Below, piece by piece: positions 19,208 through 26,558 of a DNA stretch of 64,000 nucleotides. How positions within the stretch are numbered: the stretch's first letter is position 1; every line of letters begins with the position of its first letter. Source of the DNA: Improbicoccus pseudotrichonymphae (GTDB lineage Bacteria; Bacillota; Clostridia; Oscillospirales; Acutalibacteraceae); contig AP027924.1 in assembly GCA_036322855.1 (NCBI GenBank), positions 744,001 through 808,000 on the forward strand. Direction: 5' to 3'. The position numbers were made by a program, and so were the translations under genes. The notes beneath the pieces were generated by a model that did not search any database, was not told the origin of the DNA, and saw only the letters and a list, made by a program, of their open reading frames with translations.

Positions 19208-19924
19208 TTAATCCTTGTAAATATCTCTAAAATTTTCAGTTACATTTTCATCGATACCGACACTCTTTGGATTTATATTTCCGCCCATGGTTTTGTTTTT
19301 TGAATTAAAGAAATTTATGATTAATATTATCAACATACTCATTCCGGCGATAATAAGAAATATGGCAACTACACCCTTGACTATGCTATTTTTCTTTTCT
19401 TTTTTTTCTTTTTCAGGAAATATATTTTCGAATTTTTCTATTTCATCTGCTTTTATTTCAGGCAAACTTATGTCACTTTCTTCTCTTGTTTGAGGTTTTT
19501 CTTCTTGTTGAACATTTGTGCCAACAACAACATCAGTACCTTCGTCATTTTTTTTAGTGATTTCTGAATTATTTTTTTCTATATTCTTAGTATTTAAGCC
19601 ACTTTCGCTATCTGCTCTTGCAGGAAAAGTTGCGTTATTTTCTTTTGGTTGTTCCCTATTTAAAACTGAATTCCTTACGTTTGGTTCTGTTTTAGATTCG
19701 ATTTTTGGTTTTCTGTTTTCCTGTGGTGTTTCGTTGGTTTTTTCTCGATTTAAATTTTCTTGACTTTTTTTCTCTTCGGCAAAAACTTCGGTTATATCCT
19801 CGACTGCGAAACTGTTTTCTGTGGTGTTTTGTTTTTCCTGATTTATATTTAATTCTTCATCAGCTTTCAAAAATACCGGCAAAACAGTGACGAAAAATAA
19901 TAACATTAAAATAAACTTTTTCAT
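19208..19924 (-). CDS. Membrane-anchored protein with disordered linker, unknown
   Basis: 238 residues, not recognised. There is a clear signal peptide (KKFILMLLFFVTVLPVFLKA), then about 150 residues of Glu/Asn/Thr-rich low-complexity sequence, a transmembrane helix near residues 182-207 (VKGVVAIFLIIAGMSMLIIL) and a short cytoplasmic tail. It lies 18 bases upstream of murC and 15 bases after a small membrane protein gene, so it probably shares the spoIIP-murC transcript. Confidence 0.65.
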   Translation of the reverse strand: MKKFILMLLFFVTVLPVFLKADEELNINQEKQNTTENSFAVEDITEVFAEEKKSQENLNREKTNETPQENRKPKIESKTEPNVRNSVLNREQPKENNATFPARADSESGLNTKNIEKNNSEITKKNDEGTDVVVGTNVQQEEKPQTREESDISLPEIKADEIEKFENIFPEKEKKEKKNSIVKGVVAIFLIIAGMSMLIILIINFFNSKNKTMGGNINPKSVGIDENVTENFRDIYKD

Positions 19925-19939
19925 ATTTCGTTGACTTCC

Positions 19940-20155
19940 TTATATTTTTATTTCTTTTCCGAAAAAAACAAATTTAATAAACTTTGGCTTGCCTTTTTTA
20001 AAATTATACTCCAAAAAAGGTTTTGTATCACCAAAGGCTACATATCTTGTGTTGCGTTCGACTGTTATTATACCTGTTATTAACATTAAAACTAGTGAAA
20101 ATATAAAACTTGAAATCAAAAAATAATTAAATTTTTCTCTTGTTTCTTTATTCAT
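19940..20155 (-). CDS. Small single-pass membrane protein, unknown
   Basis: 71 residues. A charged N-terminus is followed by one transmembrane helix (YFLISSFIFSLVLMLITGII) and a basic C-terminal tail. The ATG is five bases after the spoIIP stop, which supports its being a real gene in this operon. Function not recognised. Confidence 0.6.
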   Translation of the reverse strand: MNKETREKFNYFLISSFIFSLVLMLITGIITVERNTRYVAFGDTKPFLEYNFKKGKPKFIKFVFFGKEIKI

Positions 20156-20160
20156 GATTT

Positions 20161-21240
20161 TTACCTCTTTCTATAGGATTTTATAAGCTCTGCCATTGCT
20201 TTTCCTAATTTTTCTCCGGCCGACAAAGATTCTTCTAATGTATTAACATCACTTCCTATTTCTATTAAAATTGATCTTGCCGTAACGTTTTGGTTATAAT
20301 TTGTTCTTGCAAATAATAGTGGACGTGTAAGCCCGGGAAACATTTTTTCGCATAAACTTTGTATTTTTAACGCCAAAGTTAGATTTTCTGCCCACTTTTT
20401 ACACAAAATTCCTGTAATTAGCATTATTTGGGAAACATTTTTTCCTCCGATTTTACATATCGGTTTTATCTTCCCGGTTCTATTATTACCTATACTGTCT
20501 CTATGTATGTCAATTGCAAATTGAATATTTGGATTTGATTTTAATTTTTCTTCAACAGTAGATTTACTTTTTTGATATGCGACATTATAATTTGGATAAT
20601 CATGAAAATCTTCGCTATGAACAACCACTACACCTGATTCTTCCAAAGCTTCTTTTATTTTTTTGCCTACAGCTATAACGTTTTGATTTTTATCTTGCGT
20701 TCGAAAATAAGAGTTGTCACCTGTCTTTTTTGTATTTTGTGTCAAATAACTTTCTGTTGTGTGCGTGTGATATATTAAAACCATTGGTAATTTAGAATCT
20801 CTACACCTCATATCTAATTTTTTATTTAGATATCTTTCAAAATCAACGTACCTCCCGGAAATATTTTTTACGTAAAAATTCCCGACTTTTTTTCCTCCTC
20901 CTTGGTAAAATTTTTCAATTACGTTGACATTGTTATCATAACTTTTATCTTCCGCATGTTTTTCACTAGCGCTACTTTCTTCTTTGTTTTTATCTGGCTT
21001 ATCTTCATAAACTTCACTCTCACCGTCACTATTCTTTTCAATTGCTTTCCTAAGAAAATCAAAAGCATAGTTCGTTTTGTTAGCAATAAGTTCCACAGAG
21101 AACAAAATTACTGTTTTACCATCCGGGAATAAATTCAACCTATGAAAATAAATCAAGGGAAGAACAAGCGAATTCAAAAACACCATGGCAAAAGTAAAAA
21201 TCAAGAATATTTCACTTAACTTTTTTTTTTGAACAATCAT
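20161..21240 (-). CDS. spoIIP: Stage II sporulation protein P
   Basis: Peptidoglycan amidase/endopeptidase of the SpoIIDMP engulfment machine. It has an N-terminal membrane anchor (IFLIFTFAMVFLNSLVLPLI), a variable acidic linker, and a catalytic domain with IYHTHTTESYL, the AIDIHRDSI motif and LIEIGSDVNTLEESLSAGEKLG. These fit the SpoIIP amidase family. 359 residues, normal. First gene of the spoIIP-murC run. Confidence 0.92.
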   Translation of the reverse strand: MIVQKKKLSEIFLIFTFAMVFLNSLVLPLIYFHRLNLFPDGKTVILFSVELIANKTNYAFDFLRKAIEKNSDGESEVYEDKPDKNKEESSASEKHAEDKSYDNNVNVIEKFYQGGGKKVGNFYVKNISGRYVDFERYLNKKLDMRCRDSKLPMVLIYHTHTTESYLTQNTKKTGDNSYFRTQDKNQNVIAVGKKIKEALEESGVVVVHSEDFHDYPNYNVAYQKSKSTVEEKLKSNPNIQFAIDIHRDSIGNNRTGKIKPICKIGGKNVSQIMLITGILCKKWAENLTLALKIQSLCEKMFPGLTRPLLFARTNYNQNVTARSILIEIGSDVNTLEESLSAGEKLGKAMAELIKSYRKR

Positions 21241-21317
21241 AAAAATTAAACTTCTTAACTCAAATTAATTACAACTCTAATTTGATCTATATGATAATCC
21301 AAAAACAAATATGCTAT

Positions 21318-21911
21318 TCACCGTAAAAATAAAACATAAGTGATAGCAGCAAGCGCAATTGCGCACGTAACCAATGCTGTCGGAATGGCACCAACAGTTA
21401 CTACAAATCTTTCAAATTTTGACGGCATTTTACTTTTAATTTCATCCAAATCTTTTTTTATATCTTTCATAATTTTTGTATTTTCTATAATACTACTTAG
21501 CCTTTCAACGTTGGATGAAGAAGGCCCAGTCGTCCCAACGTTGGATGAAGAAGGCCCAGTCGTCCCAACGCTATATGGCACAAATCCACTTTTTTTTTCT
21601 TCTTTTTCTTCTTTTTCTTCTTTTTCTTCTTCTTTTTCAGACCCATCTGCAGTTGGATTATTATCAATGACCTTATCCGAAACAAATTCCCTATTGTCCG
21701 AATTTGGATTGGCCCCAACAAAAGACTGACAACACATAACAACAGCTAAAATAGAAGATATTATCTTATTATTTTTATTAATCTTCTTGCTATTTTTATT
21801 TTCACCTATCCCATTGCTTTCTTTTTTCATAGAGAGATCTCCCGAGAGACCTCTCTCTTTCTCTCTCGAATTGAGAGAATTCATGAGAGATTTGATAAAT
21901 TTATTTTTCAT
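21318..21911 (-). CDS. GA-leader family protein, copy B (in frame)
   Basis: 197 residues from ATG1 (MKNKFIKSLMNSLNSREKE), which has AGGAGG seven bases upstream. ATG2 is at 21830, exactly 81 bases on, so the two starts share a frame. The signal-like segment KIISSILAVVMCCQSFVGA is followed by an acidic linker rich in EEK repeats, a perfect 30-base tandem duplication encoding VGTTGPSSSN twice (21506-21565) and a C-terminal hydrophobic tail anchor. No C-terminal globular domain. The first 80 codons are almost the same as copy A. Function unknown. Confidence 0.65.
   Translation of the reverse strand: MKNKFIKSLMNSLNSREKERGLSGDLSMKKESNGIGENKNSKKINKNNKIISSILAVVMCCQSFVGANPNSDNREFVSDKVIDNNPTADGSEKEEEKEEKEEKEEKKSGFVPYSVGTTGPSSSNVGTTGPSSSNVERLSSIIENTKIMKDIKKDLDEIKSKMPSKFERFVVTVGAIPTALVTCAIALAAITYVLFLR
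21506..21565. repeat. 30-bp perfect tandem duplication in copy B
   Basis: Two identical 30-base units (21506-21535 and 21536-21565), in frame, encoding two VGTTGPSSSN blocks. A third partial unit start follows. Confidence 0.9.
21841..21873 (-). repeat. Interrupted GA tract of copy B
   Basis: On the minus strand the tract reads GAGAGAGA-AA-GAGAGAGAG followed by GTCTCTC. The AA interruption breaks the pure repeat and should lower slippage. Distance between the two starts is a multiple of three. Confidence 0.7.
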
Positions 21912-21963
21912 AACCTTTCCTCCTGATTTTAAAATACGAATCAGTAAAAATACTGATAAATTA

Positions 21964-21991
21964 ATTATAGCATTTTGAATTTTGCTGTCAA
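21964..21991 (-). promoter_or_regulatory. Promoter of copy B
   Basis: Minus strand TTGACA (21991-21986), 16-base spacer, TATAAT (21969-21964), followed by the ATCAGTA-TTTT-TACTGAT hairpin before ATG1. Confidence 0.8.
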
Positions 21992-22028
21992 ACAAAATTA
22001 TGCGAAGCATTTTAATGCGACACTATTT

Positions 22029-22116
22029 AGCGGCGACTTTGTCTCCGCAGGAGACAACTTAGAGCCGCGATTTCTTTGGGTTTCACCCTCTTTGCGCCAA
22101 AGAAATGGGTGAAAGA
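22029..22116 (-). repeat. Double palindromic unit upstream of copy B
   Basis: Same two-hairpin unit as at copy A: GCGGC/GCCGC with inner TTGTCTCC/GGAGACAA, and the TTTCACCC/GGGTGAAA hairpin with TTTCTTTG/CAAAGAAA, here with a small deletion in one arm. Confidence 0.7.
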
Positions 22117-22200
22117 GAAATAAAATGTTTTTAATTAAAAAAATGAGTACCAAATATAAAAATTATTTTACATAAAATATTAATCTATAAATTTTATATT

Positions 22201-22592
22201 AGACTTCTTTCCAAACTAAACAGCCATATCAAAATTACAAATACCAGAAATAAGATTAAACCTAAAGGGAGAACCTTCCGTCTTTTATGAGCACATCTTA
22301 AACCCATTTGATAGAGTTTTATACGCATAAGATTCTGATATCCCTCGATTTTCGCCTATATGGAAACATGTTCTGTACTCTCTTAGGTATTCCAAAGTCA
22401 TAAAAACCATTTTTCCTCTCTACAGACAGCTTGTTTTTTTCGTCCTCCTCTAGATTTTTGCCTCATGTGCCACTTCTGCAACTTCTACTATTTTCTTAAA
22501 CGTTTCTTTTTTTACTCCTGTTAGTCTTTTAAAATTTTTGTCTTCCATAATTCCATATTTTAACTTATTTTCTTTAGTTTGGAAAGAAGTCT
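22201..22592 (-). mobile_element. IS5-family (ISL2-like) element, internally decayed
   Basis: Near-perfect terminal inverted repeats AGACTTCTTTCCAAACTAA and TTAGTTTGGAAAGAAGTCT bound 392 bases, flanked by ATT on both sides. The minus strand still encodes transposase pieces: MEDKNFKRLTGVKKETFKKI near the right end, then MTLEYLREYRTCFHIG and ISESYAYKTL, with stop codons between. The pieces resemble the N-terminal half of IS5/IS1031-type transposases. Non-autonomous. It separates copy B from the tube/sheath block. Confidence 0.75.
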
Positions 22593-22603
22593 ATTTATTA
22601 ACT

Positions 22604-24181
22604 TTAAAGTATGCCGTTCCTGTATTTTTCTATGGTCAGACCTTTTTCAAGCTTTTCAGTGGCAAAATCTACAATAGATTTAAAATTGATTCCTTGTATG
22701 CATGATCTTACTATTTTTTCAACTTCTTTTTTTGTTGCAAAATCTTCTTTTGATTTACTTTTATTTTCTACCAATTTAAAATAATTGAATTTTAACTTAT
22801 CTATGCTTTTTCTGTCGTTTTCATTATCGTCGCGGATTTTTTTATTTTCGTTCTCTATTTTTTTGATTTTACTTAAAATGTTTTCTATGTCGTTGCTTTT
22901 TTTGTAAATTATTTTGTTAGGGGAAATATTTTTATAATCTAATTCGTATTCTAGTGTTCTTTTATTTTTTTCAGAATTATTTTCAATTCTCGATTTTATT
23001 AAATTATCAACGAATTTTATTTTTTTTATATTAACAATTTTTTTGGATCCACTGCCAATAAAACTATTTTCTTTATGGGTGATTCTATCGTTGCGTTTTT
23101 TCAAATAAACAATATTGGATTCATCTATTAGATTTTTTGTGTTAATAAATAGATTTTTATCTTTGAGTTTTGTTACTGATATTTTACTTTCCAAAAATTT
23201 TAATATATACTTACGTTCTTCTTTTAATTCTTTATTTTTATTCTTTAAAAAAATATTTTCAAATTTGGTTTTATTTCTTTTTTTATTTTTCTCATAATGA
23301 TTCTTTTTGAATATAATTTCGTTTGAATTATCAAACGTTTTATTTTTTTCGTAATTTAAATCTTCTTCATATTTTTTTGAATAAAAATAATTTGCTTTAC
23401 TGATTAAATTTTTGCTTCCGAATAAGTTTTTATCTTTAAATTTAAAAATTTTGAATTTTTTGTTAAATATCTTAAACACATACGCATTTTCTTCCGACGT
23501 TATTTTATTTTTGCTTCTTAAGTTTTCAAAAATTAATTCATTTTTTATACTTTTTTCGCCTATTTTATTTATCTTTTTTTTGCTTGAATAAAAAAAGTCA
23601 TGATTTAGAATTTCGCTCTTTTCGATGCTTTTGTATAAAATATTAAAAAGCAAGATTTTGTCTTTTTTGGAAAATTTCTTGTTCTTTTGGATTTTTTTTA
23701 AATATATATTTTCATAAATTTTATCAATAAAATTGTAACTACTTTCAAAAATAAAAATGTCTTTTTTTTCAAAAACAGAATTTAAGCCCGGTTTCTTTTT
23801 AATAATTTTTTTTTCATTATTTATTAAAATCTGTTCTTCTTTAATTTTGATTATTTTGACGGAATCTTTCTTTTTAAGATTTTTATTTAAAACGCTTTCG
23901 TATATGTTTCGTTTTTTGTTTTTATTATACAAAAAATCAAAATCTTCTCTTTTTGATAACTTCTCTTTTGAATGTGCCCCTTTAATTAAATATTCTATTT
24001 TTTGATAATTATCTAAAAAATTTGGTTCTGACCTAAAATTTAGATTAAATTCGAAATTCTTTTTGTAATTTTTATCTAGAAATTTTTTCGATATGGCATT
24101 TTTGTTTGAATTCGAAAAATGACTATTGTTCTGAATGTTTTTATACAAATTTTCCCTAAATTTATAGAAATTGAAATTCAA
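22604..24181 (-). CDS. Lys/Asn-rich protein of injection-system block, 3' part of a split gene
   Basis: At least 525 residues, very rich in Lys, Asn, Glu and Phe, with repeated aromatic-charged stretches and a C-terminal coiled coil (about 415-480) ending in a short conserved-looking helix (EKIVRSCIQGINFKSIVDFA). The frame is open upstream of the TTG at 24181 as far as the A11 run at about 24342-24352, where it joins the preceding ORF with a one-base frame change. Position after tube protein 2 suggests a structural or scaffold role, but no family is recognised. Confidence 0.55.
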   Translation of the reverse strand: MNFNFYKFRENLYKNIQNNSHFSNSNKNAISKKFLDKNYKKNFEFNLNFRSEPNFLDNYQKIEYLIKGAHSKEKLSKREDFDFLYNKNKKRNIYESVLNKNLKKKDSVKIIKIKEEQILINNEKKIIKKKPGLNSVFEKKDIFIFESSYNFIDKIYENIYLKKIQKNKKFSKKDKILLFNILYKSIEKSEILNHDFFYSSKKKINKIGEKSIKNELIFENLRSKNKITSEENAYVFKIFNKKFKIFKFKDKNLFGSKNLISKANYFYSKKYEEDLNYEKNKTFDNSNEIIFKKNHYEKNKKRNKTKFENIFLKNKNKELKEERKYILKFLESKISVTKLKDKNLFINTKNLIDESNIVYLKKRNDRITHKENSFIGSGSKKIVNIKKIKFVDNLIKSRIENNSEKNKRTLEYELDYKNISPNKIIYKKSNDIENILSKIKKIENENKKIRDDNENDRKSIDKLKFNYFKLVENKSKSKEDFATKKEVEKIVRSCIQGINFKSIVDFATEKLEKGLTIEKYRNGIL

Positions 24182-24327
24182 GGCGTTATTTAATGTTTTT
24201 TCATTAAAAATTGTTTTTTTGTTTAAAAAGAATATTTCAAATTTTTCGTCAAATTTTTCGTTTTCGATTTTAGATGTAATGTTCAGTATATGATTATTTG
24301 TTGATTTGGATGTGAATTTCTCGTTTT

Positions 24328-24780
24328 TTAGTCCCTGATAGATTTTTTTTTTTCTTGAAAGTAATTTAGATTTTTAAAATAATTTCTATTTAAATTTTTA
24401 TTAGATATAACTTCTAAATTTCTTATCTGATTATTTTTAACCTTTTTGCTCGAACTCGTTATCTCTTTGTAGATATCTTTGGTAAAATTTCCGCTAAAAT
24501 TCGTGTGATTTTGCACATTGATGTTATGATCGTTACCATCTATCTTGATTCTTTTTATATTTTCCAAAATATCTTGCAAAATTTTGTCGGAGCAAGACTC
24601 ATTTTTAGAAACAAGAACAAGATCATTATTTTCTTTAATTTGAAAATCATTATATTCTTTTTTGGAATATTTTTTTATTATATTTTCGCATATTTGTTTA
24701 TTAAAAATATAAAAAAAAGAAAAAATTGATTTTATAGTGTTGGTTTTAATTAGAAATTTATTTATTCTTATATCGTCCAT
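24328..24780 (-). CDS. 5' part of the split Lys/Asn-rich gene
   Basis: 150 residues, not recognised, starting at an ATG with GAGGG upstream, 23 bases after tube protein 2. It ends shortly after a run of eleven A (minus strand), giving QEKKKSIRD and a stop. With twelve A the frame would continue without a stop into the following 525-residue ORF, giving one protein of about 725 residues. Either a recent frameshift or a gene relying on polymerase slippage. Confidence 0.55.
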   Translation of the reverse strand: MDDIRINKFLIKTNTIKSIFSFFYIFNKQICENIIKKYSKKEYNDFQIKENNDLVLVSKNESCSDKILQDILENIKRIKIDGNDHNINVQNHTNFSGNFTKDIYKEITSSSKKVKNNQIRNLEVISNKNLNRNYFKNLNYFQEKKKSIRD

Positions 24781-24803
24781 GTTCCCTCTTGAACTTTATT
24801 GTT

Positions 24804-25376
24804 TTATATTATATTCGTTGATAATTTCGTAAGACCGGTATGGATTATTTCTATTTCCTCTATTAAAATGTTGCTGGAGTTCATAGCATCCAGATCTGTC
24901 ATTCTTTTTTGGACAGCACCCAAAGAGAAAAAACTAAAAGTTACTATATCTTTTTTAAAAAAACGATCGTACACTTGAACAAAACCAATCGCAGGTCCAT
25001 GCTCCAAAGCATAAGAAGGATTAGTAGAAGCTAGCGCCAAGAGCGCAGTTTTTCTCAACAGATTGTCCGGTATTGCCGCGGCCGCAGCCAATGCTGCGGA
25101 TGTTATTTTTGATTTAGCACTCGAAATCATAACTCCGCGCTTAAGGTTTAAAGTAGGAAGATCATCACCGCCCGGTTTTTCCACAAATATTCTGTGAGGA
25201 TTACCACCCTCTTCGATAAAATCATGGCTTCTGTTTCTGGAAAAATTAGAAACTTCTTGAAACCCATAAGTAAACTGATTTAACATGACGATAAAATTGA
25301 AAGAGGGAGCTAGATCATCTAAGCGACCGCTTTTTGTGCAAGATACATCTATATTGAAAGGTGGCCTATGAGGCAC
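24804..25376 (-). CDS. Second tail-tube protein (gp19/Afp5-like)
   Basis: Phage tail tube-like protein of the gp19 family, expected to form the tube-baseplate junction. Seen: FNFIVMLNQFTYGFQEVSNFS near the start, split by short loops, and a C-terminal DIVTFSFFSLGAVQKRM / ILIEEIEIIHTGL pair of strands. An Ala-rich insertion (ITSAALAAAAAIP) lies in the middle. The GTG at 25376 is preferred because AGAGGTG lies five bases before it; a TTG at 25397 would overlap the preceding ORF by 11 bases. Confidence 0.72.
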   Translation of the reverse strand: MPHRPPFNIDVSCTKSGRLDDLAPSFNFIVMLNQFTYGFQEVSNFSRNRSHDFIEEGGNPHRIFVEKPGGDDLPTLNLKRGVMISSAKSKITSAALAAAAAIPDNLLRKTALLALASTNPSYALEHGPAIGFVQVYDRFFKKDIVTFSFFSLGAVQKRMTDLDAMNSSNILIEEIEIIHTGLTKLSTNII

Positions 25377-25386
25377 AAAAACACCT

Positions 25387-25593
25387 CTAAATTTCAAAAA
25401 TGTTTTTTCTGGTCTCGCCGGTGTTATTTATTTTTTTATTTATTTTAGATACTTCAAGACAATAATTAACACGTTCTTTATGACTGATCTCCGTGATTTC
25501 CTTCAATGACCAATGAAAATAATAAGCCAAAAAAGCTATTTCTTCTCTGAGAGTTTCATACGGATAACTTTTCAGGCCTTTGCGAAAAAAGGC
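25387..25593 (-). CDS. DUF6760-like protein, probably made by -1 frameshift
   Basis: The frame encodes KGLKSYPYETLREEIAFL, then AYYFHWSLKEITEISHKERV, which resembles the small DUF6760 proteins found beside tube genes in injection-system clusters. There is no ATG, GTG or TTG between the upstream stop (25596-25594) and the conserved start of the domain. The frame lies at -1 to the preceding gene, which crosses a T TTT TTC heptamer at 25590-25584. A -1 slip there joins the two directly (NEPFF to RKGLKSYP). Confidence 0.65.
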   Translation of the reverse strand, partial: AFFRKGLKSYPYETLREEIAFLAYYFHWSLKEITEISHKERVNYCLEVSKINKKINNTGETRKNIFEI

Positions 25594-25943
25594 TCATTCA
25601 CCGAAAACTTTGAACCACAATTCGGACATATTGTGTCTAACATTTGCGGTTCTATGCTGTTAATTTTTTGATAAAAATCCTGTAAATACGTCATGTCTGC
25701 CGTAAATAAAGATTCAATAATACTTGAATTAATTTTTGGGATTGTACCCAATTCAATTATTACTCTTTCTAATATCAAAACACTCAAATAGCTCGGGTTT
25801 AACTTCACTCTGGGGTCGTTGAGGGGGATAATTTCATCCGAAGCATTGGCGAGGCGCATAATGCCCCGCTGGTGAACTTCTCCTTTGGAATCTACATAAC
25901 CTTTTGGTAATTCAAAATTATATTTTGTTTCAAAACTTAACAT
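25572..25943 (-). CDS. Phage-tail assembly protein (zinc-motif type)
   Basis: 123 residues. FELPKGYVDSKGEVHQRGIM, then LANASDEIIPLNDPRVKLNPSYLSVLILERVI in pieces, resembles the small tail-assembly protein located between the tube and DUF6760 genes in contractile injection clusters. It ends in a CPNCGSKF zinc-ribbon half. The slippery T TTT TTC sits five codons from the stop, see the DUF6760 entry. Confidence 0.7.
   Translation of the reverse strand: MLSFETKYNFELPKGYVDSKGEVHQRGIMRLANASDEIIPLNDPRVKLNPSYLSVLILERVIIELGTIPKINSSIIESLFTADMTYLQDFYQKINSIEPQMLDTICPNCGSKFSVNEPFFAKA
25584..25590 (-). promoter_or_regulatory. Candidate -1 ribosomal frameshift site
   Basis: Minus-strand heptamer T TTT TTC in phase with the upstream gene, a canonical X XXY YYZ slippery site. 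Slippage gives the DUF6760-like frame with no stop between. This matches the frameshifted tail-assembly chaperone layout known from phage lambda G/GT. Confidence 0.55.
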
Positions 25944-25995
25944 AATTCACAACAATCCTTAAAAAATATTTATTAAAATTCGAAGCACTACATTG

Positions 25996-26520
25996 CTATT
26001 GAGTGCGTGGGGTTAAATCTCTAAATACTCCCTCGTTGGCAAGAACGAGAGTCTCTATTATTATTTCCGAATTATCTGCATTTAATCCACTTGGTTCATA
26101 TCTTATTGGCCAAGCACTCAAAACTGACCAACTTGCAGTTGCTGTTCCGCTGTTATCGTAGGTCGTTATGACACCGTCTACGGGATTCAAATTTTGTCCT
26201 TCTAAATAACTCGTGAAAAAAGTATATAATTCCATGTTACTGTAGAGACCTTTCGTTAAAGTAATATCTGAGAATGTCGCCAATCCTGGAAGTTTTCTTA
26301 CGGTAAGACGTCCAAATGCGCCTTCTCTGTATTCCGAAGAAGCAACATCTATACTAAAACCTTCTACACTTTTAAATGAAGCTGTGCCTAAACCATTAAA
26401 GGAAGCTGTAAACCTGAAACCTCTTATGGGCGAAGCAAGAGGTTGACTTGAAATTGACGTTGTGGATAGAGTGCCCGCAGAAGCAAGATCTTGTCTTGCA
26501 GACGCTTGATCATCAGCCAT
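25996..26520 (-). CDS. Tail-tube protein (gp19/Afp1-like)
   Basis: 174-residue main inner-tube subunit of the contractile injection system. Recognised from GFRFTASFNGLGTASFKSV, VEGFSIDVASSEYREG and RLTVRKLPGLATFSDITLTKG, the typical tube-family strands, and the C-terminal IIIETLVLANEGV. AGGAG precedes the ATG. Located directly after the sheath gene, as usual. Confidence 0.88.
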   Translation of the reverse strand: MADDQASARQDLASAGTLSTTSISSQPLASPIRGFRFTASFNGLGTASFKSVEGFSIDVASSEYREGAFGRLTVRKLPGLATFSDITLTKGLYSNMELYTFFTSYLEGQNLNPVDGVITTYDNSGTATASWSVLSAWPIRYEPSGLNADNSEIIIETLVLANEGVFRDLTPRTQ

Positions 26521-26558
26521 ATTGTCATCTCCTGTTTTGTTTCAAATTATTTGATAAA

